33,639 nt of DNA, taken from assembly GCA_002361535.1 (NCBI GenBank), contig DETG01000065.1, forward strand, positions 1-33,639. The letters run 5' to 3'. The position numbers and the translations under genes were made by a program. Source of the DNA: Prevotella sp. UBA3294. Lineage in GTDB: Bacteria > Bacteroidota > Bacteroidia > Bacteroidales > Bacteroidaceae. Shown piece by piece: positions 8,289 to 16,083 of this stretch. Numbering within the stretch: position 1 is the stretch's first letter; every line of letters begins with the position of its first letter. Below the pieces are notes generated by a model. It had not been told where the DNA came from, searched no databases, and was given only the letters and a program-made list of their open reading frames with translations.

Positions 8289-9875
8289 ATGAAACTTACA
8301 GATATACTGAATGGCCAGTTCAATGCCAACGAATGGGAAGAGAAGGGCTACCAGCTTCCCAAATTTAACATCGAGGCTGTACGCAGGAAGACACATGAAG
8401 AACCCACATGGGTGCACTTCGGAGGAGGAAACATCTTCCGTGCTTTCCCCGCTGCCATCCTGAACGATGCCCTGAATACAGGGAAATACGACCGTGGCGT
8501 GATTGTGGCAGAAACCTTCGACTTCGAGGTAATCGACAAAGCCTACACACCGTATGATAACCTTTCACTCCTTGTCAGTCTGCAATCTACAGGAACCATC
8601 GAGAAGAAGGTAATCGCCAGTGTCACCGAGGCACTGAAGGCTGATCCTCAGTTTCCAGACTGGCAGCGTTTAGTAGAGGTGTTCCGTGCCCCGTCACTGC
8701 AGATGATCTCCTTCACCATCACTGAGAAAGGCTACAGCTTCAACGAAGCCGATCTGGCACGTGGCTTGAAACCTGTTTTCGCCATGGGAAAAGTGACAGC
8801 CCTTCTGCTGGAACGATTCAACGCCGGACAGCTGCCACTCACCATCCAGAGCATGGACAACTGCTCACACAACGGTGATAAAGTGAAGGCCGGTGTGTTT
8901 GCCTATGCAGAACGCTGGGTGAAAGAGGGTATCGCCCCACAGGCTTTCCTCGACTACCTGAAGGATGAGACCAAGATCACCTTCCCCTGGTCGATGATCG
9001 ACAAGATCACTCCTCGTCCTCATGTGAAGGTACAGGAATTGTTAGCTGCCGACGGCTTTGAAGACAATAACTATATCGAGACCGAGAAGCACACCTTCAC
9101 CGCTCCTTTTGTGAACGCAGAGGAAGTGCAATATCTCGTCATCGAAGATCACTACACCAACGGAAGACCCCCACTCGATCTGGGCGGTGCCCTCTATACC
9201 ACCCGTGAGACCGTGGATCAAGTAGAGACGATGAAGGTGACAACCTGTCTGAATCCCTTACATACCGCCATGTCTATCTATGGGTGCCTGCTGGGATATA
9301 CCCTGATCTCTGCAGAGATGGCCGACAAAGACCTACGCGATTTCATCCAGAAGATCGGATATATCGAGGCCATGCCTGTAGTCACCGATCCCGGTGTGCT
9401 GAATCCCTATGAATTCATTGGTGCCGTTATCAACCGCCGTCTGCCCAATCCGTTCATGCCCGATGCACCACAGCGCATCGCCATGGACACATCCCAGAAA
9501 CTGCCGATACGTTTTGGCGAGACCATCAAGAAGTATATTGCCCGTGGTCTTGACATGAGTAATCTGCAGCTCATCCCCCTGACCTTAGCAGGATATGCCC
9601 GTTATTTGAAAGGCATCAAGGATGACGGAACACCTTTCGAGCCCTCACCCGATCCGATGTTAGAGGAGTTACAGGCTATCGTAGCCCCCTTGGAGGTAGG
9701 GAAACAAGACCAAGACTACAGTTGTCTGCACCAGCTTTACAGCAGAAAGGACGTGTTTGGACTTGACCTCTATGAAGCCGGTCTGGGAGAACAGATCGAA
9801 GGTATGGTCAAGGAACTTTATGCCGGGAACGGTGCCGTACGTGCCACCTTACACCGGTATGTAGCCGCAAGGTAA
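8289..9875 (+). CDS. uxuB: Mannitol dehydrogenase family protein, probable fructuronate reductase UxuB
   Basis: A 528-aa NAD-dependent polyol/uronate dehydrogenase. UxuB reduces D-fructuronate to D-mannonate, the substrate of UxuA. The N-terminal Rossmann part has HFGGGNIFRAF, then IQSMDNCSHNGDK, where family members have a CDN...NG motif. A conserved FPWSMIDKITPRP marks the end of the nucleotide-binding domain. The helical C-terminal domain has the usual length. The family alone does not separate mannitol, tagaturonate and fructuronate enzymes; the assignment rests on the adjacent uxuA. The gene ends at a bidirectional terminator. Confidence 0.85.
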   Translation: MKLTDILNGQFNANEWEEKGYQLPKFNIEAVRRKTHEEPTWVHFGGGNIFRAFPAAILNDALNTGKYDRGVIVAETFDFEVIDKAYTPYDNLSLLVSLQSTGTIEKKVIASVTEALKADPQFPDWQRLVEVFRAPSLQMISFTITEKGYSFNEADLARGLKPVFAMGKVTALLLERFNAGQLPLTIQSMDNCSHNGDKVKAGVFAYAERWVKEGIAPQAFLDYLKDETKITFPWSMIDKITPRPHVKVQELLAADGFEDNNYIETEKHTFTAPFVNAEEVQYLVIEDHYTNGRPPLDLGGALYTTRETVDQVETMKVTTCLNPLHTAMSIYGCLLGYTLISAEMADKDLRDFIQKIGYIEAMPVVTDPGVLNPYEFIGAVINRRLPNPFMPDAPQRIAMDTSQKLPIRFGETIKKYIARGLDMSNLQLIPLTLAGYARYLKGIKDDGTPFEPSPDPMLEELQAIVAPLEVGKQDQDYSCLHQLYSRKDVFGLDLYEAGLGEQIEGMVKELYAGNGAVRATLHRYVAAR

Positions 9876-9891
9876 CAGACAAAGGATCAAA

Positions 9892-9948
9892 ACAAAATCA
9901 CGCAGATGGTAAGTACCCTGTACTTCTATCTGCGTGATTTATTTTTAT
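9892..9948. terminator. Bidirectional terminator between uxuB and the DUF4296 lipoprotein gene
   Basis: A 13-bp outer stem (9895-9907 with 9928-9940) encloses a small internal loop and a further 6-bp AAGTAC/GTACTT stem. ATTTTTATT follows on the + strand, and an A-rich stretch precedes it (T-rich for the - strand). The convergent genes end on either side; the - strand stop codon lies inside the T-tract. Confidence 0.88.
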
Positions 9949-10991
9949 TCTCTTGGCAAGGGTCTGCCTCCGGGAGGTGGCGGCGGTGTACCATGGGATT
10001 TCAATGGGTGCGGAACAGGACCGGAAGGATGATGAGGTGGTGGCGGTGCCGGATGGTCTCCATCCTCTATCGGTCTATCTACCGGAGGCTCATCGGGTCT
10101 GCGGTCATCAGGCGGTAAGGGCCGTCCCTGAGGATCGTTGGGTGGTGGGCCTCCCGGTCTTCCTTCCTCGCGATGGGCAGAGTCACGTTTCGCCTCTTCA
10201 CTCAGAGCCTTCCTCTTTTGTCTTTCTGCCTCATGAACACGGATGACACGGATCTTATTCAGTACCATCACTTTCAGCGTTGTCTGCGTGGCATTTCTGT
10301 CACGATTCAGATAGAACATTCCGCGCACTCCTTTGATACCGAGAGATTTGTCATCGTAGATCTCCATCGAGTAGTGTGTGTCGGATGACATGTGCATCAG
10401 GCGTGTTGCCACACTGTCGTTGGCAAATCTCACAGCCAGGATCGCCACACCGTCACGCATACCCTCTTGGTAGAGGAACTGTGTATCAAAATCCATCACG
10501 ATACGGTCACCTTGATGATAAGAAGTATCTACAGGTAGCTCGAACGAGACCTTGTTATAGGGAGCCTGCGGAATAAACGTATAGCACCGCTCACCGATCC
10601 ATACGTTGGCAGCCTCACCATTTTCCACATTGTAACGGTTCACACTGCCCACATCGGCACCCAAAGCCATCGCCTCGTTTCCCATACGTTCTGCCAACCG
10701 CTCGTAAATTTCATGCAGTTTGTCGGCATGACGGGTATAATACACCATCGAGGAGTCGAACTCTGCCTCTGTCACACCATGCTTCTTCAACACGGCCAAT
10801 TTGTACAACACACTGTTGTAGATACGGGTAGAGTCCATGATTTGGTTGGCCATCGCATCGGCCACATGATAGTCAAAAAGAATATCCTCCATGTCAGCAG
10901 GTTGTATGACATGGCGAGGTATTGACGGCTTACATGCCCCAAACACAGCAAGCGCCAGCAAGATAAGAAGACTATTCAGTTGATGTCTCAT
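9945..10991 (-). CDS. DUF4296 lipoprotein with proline-rich C-terminal tail
   Basis: A 348-aa protein of unknown function. The N-terminus has a lipoprotein signal, LLALAVFGAC, with the lipid-anchor cysteine at residue 20. Next comes a helical region of about 90 residues (IQPADMEDILFDYHVADAMA..., VYYTRHADKLHEIYERL) that I recognise as DUF4296, common in Bacteroidetes lipoproteins. The middle (130-255) is beta-rich. The last ~75 residues are almost all Pro, Gly, Asp, Arg and His. The start overlaps the end of lspA by 20 bases, so the two are co-translated, and LspA would process this very protein. Confidence 0.75.
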   Translation of the reverse strand: MRHQLNSLLILLALAVFGACKPSIPRHVIQPADMEDILFDYHVADAMANQIMDSTRIYNSVLYKLAVLKKHGVTEAEFDSSMVYYTRHADKLHEIYERLAERMGNEAMALGADVGSVNRYNVENGEAANVWIGERCYTFIPQAPYNKVSFELPVDTSYHQGDRIVMDFDTQFLYQEGMRDGVAILAVRFANDSVATRLMHMSSDTHYSMEIYDDKSLGIKGVRGMFYLNRDRNATQTTLKVMVLNKIRVIRVHEAERQKRKALSEEAKRDSAHREEGRPGGPPPNDPQGRPLPPDDRRPDEPPVDRPIEDGDHPAPPPPHHPSGPVPHPLKSHGTPPPPPGGRPLPRE

Positions 10992-11628
10992 GAACCTCCT
11001 CCGGCTTTCTTTTCAACGACACCGTTCCCAACTCTTTTCTGAAGAATAAGAGTAACAAGACAACACCCACCGAGATGCAGGCATCAGCGAAGTTAAACAC
11101 AGGACTGAAGAACACATACGGTTGCCCTCCCCAGACAGGAAGCCAGTCGGGTAATGTTGTCTCGATGAGTGGGAAATAGAACATATCGACTACCTTACCC
11201 TTGAGGAAGGGTGCGTAGCCTTCGCCCCAAGGAACAAGATAAGAAGGCTCGAAAGGAGTTGACTGTGTAAAGCACGTGCCATAGAACATCGAGTCAAAGA
11301 TATTTCCCGCTGCACCTGCCATCACCATAGCCAGACAGATGATATAACCTCTACGGGCTTTCTCCTTCACCTGCAGCCAGATATAATATCCGATCACGGT
11401 GACTGCCACGATACGGAACAGACTCAGCACGATCTTATTGATAAAGGTCATGCCATAAGCCATCCCGTTGTTCTCTATAAAGTTGATGTAGAACCACGGT
11501 GTGATCTCGATGCTCTCATGCAGACACATATGGGTCTTCACCCAGATCTTGATGATCTGGTCGATCGCCAACAATGCCACCACAATCAATACGGCCATCA
11601 GGCCTTTTCTTCCAGTGCTGCTACTCAT
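10972..11628 (-). CDS. lspA: Lipoprotein signal peptidase (signal peptidase II)
   Basis: A 218-aa membrane aspartyl protease that removes signal peptides from lipoproteins. Four hydrophobic segments are visible. Family motifs: NFIENNGMAYG, AGAAGNIFDSMFYG with the first catalytic Asp (about residue 112), and FNFADACISVG with the second (about 182). The two aspartates are ~70 residues apart instead of ~27 as in E. coli, because of an extra periplasmic segment (about 117-170) that I associate with Bacteroidetes LspA. The ATG at 11628 is chosen because it shares its A with the stop of the upstream gene (TGATG); the TTG one codon earlier is less likely. Confidence 0.93.
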   Translation of the reverse strand: MSSSTGRKGLMAVLIVVALLAIDQIIKIWVKTHMCLHESIEITPWFYINFIENNGMAYGMTFINKIVLSLFRIVAVTVIGYYIWLQVKEKARRGYIICLAMVMAGAAGNIFDSMFYGTCFTQSTPFEPSYLVPWGEGYAPFLKGKVVDMFYFPLIETTLPDWLPVWGGQPYVFFSPVFNFADACISVGVVLLLLFFRKELGTVSLKRKPEEVHETSTE

Positions 11629-12008
11629 CAATGTTTCTTCCCCATCTTGCTCTGAACACTGAGCGTGGCATGCGGCACGGCACGCAGGCGCTCCTTGGGT
11701 ATCAGTTCACCCGTCATTCTGTCGATGCCGTAGGTTTTGTTCTGTACACGGACAAGAGCGGCCTCCAAGCCTTGGATGAACTTCTGCAGTCGTGATGCCT
11801 GCATAATCAGTTCCTCTTTAGTCTGGGTGGCACTACCCTCCTCCAGCACTTTATATGTAGGTGACGTATCATCTACATCATTGCCGTCGGCATTCATCAA
11901 CTGGCGCATCATCTCGTTATAGTCATGACGCGCAGTGGCTAATTTCTCATTGATAATGACTTTGAACTCCTCAAGTTCCTCGTCACTGTAACGTGTTTTC
12001 TCTGCCAT
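11628..12008 (-). CDS. DksA/TraR-like regulator lacking zinc-finger cysteines
   Basis: A 126-aa protein with a DksA/TraR layout. Residues 10-90 form a long coiled coil with an acidic tip (DGNDVDD, 41-47), the part that enters the RNA polymerase secondary channel in DksA. The C-terminal part YGIDRMTGELIPKERLRAVPHATLSVQSK aligns with the DksA zinc-finger sequence, but all four cysteines are replaced (there are no cysteines in the protein). It probably binds polymerase without zinc; that is inference. It lies seven bases after ileS and joins lspA by a TGATG overlap. Confidence 0.8.
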   Translation of the reverse strand: MAEKTRYSDEELEEFKVIINEKLATARHDYNEMMRQLMNADGNDVDDTSPTYKVLEEGSATQTKEELIMQASRLQKFIQGLEAALVRVQNKTYGIDRMTGELIPKERLRAVPHATLSVQSKMGKKH

Positions 12009-12015
12009 AATCTAA

Positions 12016-15000
12016 TCAGATCTTTGATACGGAAATATTCAGATCGAAGTCATCGAACTCCACCACAGGACCGTCGTTCGGTTCAATGCAGATAGAGTCT
12101 GCTAACACTTGTGTCTTGATATAGTCGTTAAACACCTTGATAGCCGCATCGGATTGTTCCTGTGACGATACAGTCACATGGATACGGTCTGTAATCTCAA
12201 AGCCTGCATCCTTGCGCATATTCTGAATGCGGTTGATCAGTTCGCGTGCCATACCCTCCTGGCGCAGTTCTTCCGTGAGCTCAATCTCTAAGGCCACAGT
12301 CAGATTCCCTTCATTAGCCACGAGCCATCCCGGGATATCCTCACTGATAATCTCCACGTCGGCAGCTTCCACCACAGCTTCCTGTCCTTCCACCACCAGA
12401 GTGATCGACCCCTTCTCCTCCAATGCCATGATATCCTCTTGTGAGAGAGAGGTCATCTGGGCAGCGATGCCCTTCATCAGCTTACCGAACTTCTTTCCCA
12501 TCGTGCGGAAGTTACATTTCACCTTCTTCACCAAGATGCCACTGCCTTCCACGAACTTCAGTTCCTTCACGTTCACCTCGTTCATGATCAGGTCTTTCAC
12601 AGCCTCGATATGTTCGCGCTGCTTCTCGTCAACAGCAGGAATCATAATGCTCTGCAGGGGTTGGCGTACCTTGATGTTCACCTTACGGCGCAGGGCGAGC
12701 ACCATGGATGTAATCTTCTGTGCCATCTCCATACGTGCCTCAAGGTCGAGGTCGATATACGACAGATCACATGATGGGAACATCGTCAGATGGACACTAT
12801 CCGACTTACCGCCCAGATCCTTGTACAGCTGGTCGGCATAGAAAGGAGCGAACGGAGCCAGCAGTTTGGAAACAGTTTTCAAACAGAGATAGAGTGTCTG
12901 GTAAGCACTCAGCTTGTCTGTACTCATCTCCTTTCCCCAGAAACGCTTACGGTTCAAGCGTACATACCAATTACTGAGGTCGTCGTTCACAAACGAATCG
13001 ATTAATCGACCTGCCCTCGTAGGCTCAAAGTCGGCCAAGGCAGCATCCACCCCTTTTATCAGGGAGTTCACCTTTGACAGGATCCACCGGTCGATCTCCG
13101 GACGTTTCTCTATATCCACCGCTGCAGCTTTAGGATTGAACCCATCCACATTGGCATAGAGGGCGAAGAAGCTATAGGTATTATATAAGGTGCCGAAGAA
13201 TTTCCTTCGCATCTCATCTGCTCCTGCCGGATCGTACTTCAGGTTATCCCATGGCTGGGTGTTGGTGAGCATATAGAATCGCACGGCATCGGCACCGTTA
13301 CGTTCAATCTCAGCAAAGGGGTTCACCACATTTCCTAAGTGCTTCGACATCTTGATACCCTTGGCATCGAGCACCAGTCCTGAAGAGATCACATTCTTGA
13401 AGGCCACGCTGTCGAAGATCATGGTGGCGATGGCATGCAAGGTAAAGAACCAGCCACGAGTCTGATCCACTCCTTCATTGATGAAATCTGCGGGATATGC
13501 CAATGCCTTGTCAATCGCCTCCTTGTTCTCAAACGGATAATGCACTTGGGCGTATGGCATAGAGCCAGAGTCGAACCACACGTCGATGAGGTCTGTCTCA
13601 CGATGCAGGGGCTGTCCGCTCTCACCTACCAAGATGATGTCATCGACATACGGACGGTGCATATCGATCTTATCGTAGTTCTCCTGAGAATAATCACCGG
13701 GAACGAAGCCTTTCTCCTTCAGCGGGTTGTTCTTCATCACACCAGCTGCCACGGCCTTTTCTATCTCGTTGTATAACTCCTCCAATGATCCGATACAGAT
13801 CTCTTCACGGGTGTCTTTGTTACGCCATATTGGCAAGGGTGTTCCCCAGAAACGTGAACGTGAGAGGTTCCAGTCGTTCAGGTTCTCCAGCCAGTTGCCG
13901 AAGCGTCCTGTTCCTGTGCTCTCAGGTTTCCAGTTGATGGTTTTATTCAGTTCCACCATCCGTTCCTTGCAGGCTGTGGAGCGGATAAACCAGGAATCCA
14001 GCGGATAGTAAAGCACCGGTTTGTCTGTACGCCAGCAGTGAGGATAGTTATGAATATGTTTCTCTATCTTGTATGCACTGCCCTCCTGCTTCATCTCCAT
14101 GCAGATCACAATGTTCAGGTCTTCTGCCTTGGCAGCGGCTTTCTCATCGTATTTGCCATCGACGTTGAACTCAGGAGCGTATGCATTCTTCACATAGTCA
14201 CCGGCATGACGACTGTATTTCTCCAGATCCACGCATTTCTCAATAAATTCCCCGGCCATCTCATCCGTCAGGTAATATTTACCCTGCAGGTCAACCATCG
14301 GTCGGGTTTCACCCCCTTGGTTAATGATGAACAATGAGGGGATACCGGCATCTTTCGCCACCTTGGCATCATCTGCACCAAAAGTGGGCGCAATATGCAC
14401 GATACCCGTACCATCCTCTGTTGTCACATAGTCACCGGGGATCACACGGAATGCCTGTTCCTCCATCTCCACAAAGGTATCACTACCCACCTGGAACTGT
14501 TGGTCTGCATGCTCCGCAGCATATTCCTTCACGAATTCAGCAGAAGTGGCCTCCACCTTCTCACAAGGTTTCACCCACGGCATCAGCTGTTCGTAGTGCA
14601 TGCCTAACAAGTCGGAGCCTTTATAATTACCGACGATACGATAGGGAATCACCTTGTCGCCGGGCTTATACTCTTCCATCGAGGCATACTCTCCTTCCGG
14701 CTTCAGGTAACCATCCACGCGGGCAGCAGCCATCACGGCACTGATTTTCGCTCCGTTATAGGGGTTGAAGGTCTGTACACAGACATAGTCGATCTTGGGC
14801 CCCACACACAAGGCGGTATTCGAAGGCAAGGTCCACGGTGTGGTGGTCCAGGCCAAGAATACGGGGGTTCCCCACTGGTTCATCTCCGGACGGGGATCCA
14901 CGATCTTGAACTGTGCAGTCACCGTGGTGTCTTTCACATCACGGTAACATCCCGGCTGGTTCAGCTCATGACTCGACAATCCTGTTCCTGCAGCAGGAGA

Positions 15001-15564
15001 ATAGGGCTGGATGGTGTAGCCCTTATAGAGCAGTCCTTTCTTGTAGAATTGCTTGAGCAACCACCACAAGGTCTCAATATACTTATTATCGTAGGTGATA
15101 TAAGGATGATCCAGGTCCACGAAATAACCCATCTTCTCTGTCAGTTCGCGCCACTCCTGCGTAAACATCATCACATTCTGACGACATGCTGCATTGTAGT
15201 CTTCGATGGAAATATAACGTGGTGAGGCAGGGTTGTCGATATCAGCCTTCGTGATACCCTTCTCTTTCTCCACGCCTAATTCCACAGGCAGTCCGTGGGT
15301 ATCCCATCCGGCCTTACGGTGCACCTGGTAACCCTTCATCGTCTTGTAACGGTTGAATGTATCTTTAATGGTACGTGCCAAGACATGGTGAATACCGGGA
15401 TGACCATTTGCCGAAGGGGGCCCTTCGAAGAATACAAATTGAGGACAACCTTCACGCTCAGTGATGGAACGATGGAACACATCCAACTTGTTCCATGCTT
15501 CCAGAACCTGCTCATTAGTCTCCGCCAGGTTCAGACCATTATGCTCGGCGAATTTCTTTGCCAT
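12016..15564 (-). CDS. ileS: Isoleucyl-tRNA synthetase (eukaryote-like IleRS2 type)
   Basis: A 1182-aa class I synthetase charging tRNA-Ile. The N-terminal catalytic signature reads PPSANGHPGIHHVLARTIKD: where most enzymes have HxGH, this one has GIHH (57-60), with the first and third residues exchanged. AGWDTHGLPVE follows. The editing domain occupies about 200-440, and the second signature is KMSKHLGN near residue 740 (KMSKS in most). The anticodon-binding domain and a long C-terminal extension complete it, without the zinc cysteines of bacterial IleRS1. It is the first gene of the operon ileS-dksA-like-lspA-DUF4296 and has its own promoter. Confidence 0.97.
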   Translation of the reverse strand: MAKKFAEHNGLNLAETNEQVLEAWNKLDVFHRSITEREGCPQFVFFEGPPSANGHPGIHHVLARTIKDTFNRYKTMKGYQVHRKAGWDTHGLPVELGVEKEKGITKADIDNPASPRYISIEDYNAACRQNVMMFTQEWRELTEKMGYFVDLDHPYITYDNKYIETLWWLLKQFYKKGLLYKGYTIQPYSPAAGTGLSSHELNQPGCYRDVKDTTVTAQFKIVDPRPEMNQWGTPVFLAWTTTPWTLPSNTALCVGPKIDYVCVQTFNPYNGAKISAVMAAARVDGYLKPEGEYASMEEYKPGDKVIPYRIVGNYKGSDLLGMHYEQLMPWVKPCEKVEATSAEFVKEYAAEHADQQFQVGSDTFVEMEEQAFRVIPGDYVTTEDGTGIVHIAPTFGADDAKVAKDAGIPSLFIINQGGETRPMVDLQGKYYLTDEMAGEFIEKCVDLEKYSRHAGDYVKNAYAPEFNVDGKYDEKAAAKAEDLNIVICMEMKQEGSAYKIEKHIHNYPHCWRTDKPVLYYPLDSWFIRSTACKERMVELNKTINWKPESTGTGRFGNWLENLNDWNLSRSRFWGTPLPIWRNKDTREEICIGSLEELYNEIEKAVAAGVMKNNPLKEKGFVPGDYSQENYDKIDMHRPYVDDIILVGESGQPLHRETDLIDVWFDSGSMPYAQVHYPFENKEAIDKALAYPADFINEGVDQTRGWFFTLHAIATMIFDSVAFKNVISSGLVLDAKGIKMSKHLGNVVNPFAEIERNGADAVRFYMLTNTQPWDNLKYDPAGADEMRRKFFGTLYNTYSFFALYANVDGFNPKAAAVDIEKRPEIDRWILSKVNSLIKGVDAALADFEPTRAGRLIDSFVNDDLSNWYVRLNRKRFWGKEMSTDKLSAYQTLYLCLKTVSKLLAPFAPFYADQLYKDLGGKSDSVHLTMFPSCDLSYIDLDLEARMEMAQKITSMVLALRRKVNIKVRQPLQSIMIPAVDEKQREHIEAVKDLIMNEVNVKELKFVEGSGILVKKVKCNFRTMGKKFGKLMKGIAAQMTSLSQEDIMALEEKGSITLVVEGQEAVVEAADVEIISEDIPGWLVANEGNLTVALEIELTEELRQEGMARELINRIQNMRKDAGFEITDRIHVTVSSQEQSDAAIKVFNDYIKTQVLADSICIEPNDGPVVEFDDFDLNISVSKI

Positions 15565-15603
15565 ATTCTTACCTTATTAATTATATGTTTTCTTTTTGGG
15601 GCA

Positions 15604-15634
15604 CAAAGGTAAGTAAAAAAATCCTATCCACAAA
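15604..15634 (-). promoter_or_regulatory. Promoter of the ileS operon
   Basis: On the - strand, TTTG (15631-15634) and TACCTTTG (15604-15611) match the Bacteroidetes -33 and -7 elements exactly, with a 19-bp spacer. Transcription would start about 35 bases ahead of the ileS ATG. Confidence 0.82.
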
Positions 15635-15663
15635 GAAATTATCATCTTTTAAACCATCTACCA

Positions 15664-15694
15664 ACAAAAAGGCGATTGCATTCACTGCAACCGC
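15664..15694 (-). terminator. Terminator of the candidate small RNA
   Basis: On the - strand, GCGGTTGCA (15694-15686) pairs with TGCAATCGC (15680-15672, one G-T pair) across a five-base loop and is followed by CTTTTTG. It lies 30 bases upstream of the ileS -33 element, so it would keep upstream transcripts out of ileS. Confidence 0.65.
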
Positions 15695-15828
15695 TGCTTC
15701 TTTCTTCTATGCTTCTTCTCTCAAATTGTTCTTTGTTGTTTCCCTATAATTGAAATCCTGAAAGAATCTTGATACCTTGATTGAAAAACTAAACCTGTAC
15801 TCTCAACAATACAATCTTCTTTTTTTTA
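15664..15828 (-). ncRNA. Candidate structured small RNA upstream of ileS
   Basis: This stretch has no ATG-initiated reading frame on the - strand but is framed by a -7 box upstream (15834-15841) and a hairpin with T-tract at its end. Inside, distant segments pair: 15811-15817 with 15723-15729, 15804-15809 with 15733-15738, and 15783-15788 with 15739-15744 (with G-U pairs). This gives a long hairpin with a one-sided bubble of about 15 bases. The shape recalls 6S-like RNAs, but no sequence family is recognised. It could also be a decayed gene or a long leader. Confidence 0.35.
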
Positions 15829-15833
15829 CAATG

Positions 15834-15841
15834 CAAAAGTA
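15834..15841 (-). promoter_or_regulatory. -7 promoter box upstream of the candidate small RNA
   Basis: TACTTTTG on the - strand matches TAnnTTTG. No good TTTG is seen 19-21 bases upstream, so the promoter is incomplete by sequence. Confidence 0.4.
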
Positions 15842-15996
15842 GCGATTATCTCCTATTCAGTCTTCATGTTTACGACGAAAACTCTCAAAAAGACAATTAT
15901 TATTGACGTAAATCAAATTCCGTGTCCGTGCACATCATGAATAATCAATACAGAAACACAAAAAAAAACGACTAAAACGACAAAAAACACTTCCTT

Positions 15997-16030
15997 TTTG
16001 AAGAATGAATAAGAAAAAAGTGTATATTTG
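15997..16030 (+). promoter_or_regulatory. Probable promoter of the dicarboxylate transporter gene
   Basis: TTTG (15997-16000) and TATATTTG (16023-16030) match the two elements with a slightly long 22-bp spacer. It is 53 bases ahead of the ATG. The region between this promoter and the small-RNA promoter at 15841 is AT-rich and shows nothing else I recognise. Confidence 0.55.
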
Positions 16031-16083
16031 CAAAGTTAAAACGAAAACGAAAACAATTATTGATCTATTAAACCTATAACATT

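Noticed and set aside
15558..15749. A 63-aa + strand frame upstream of ileS
   Set aside because: It runs across the ileS promoter and the candidate RNA terminator on the other strand and looks like AT-rich noise.
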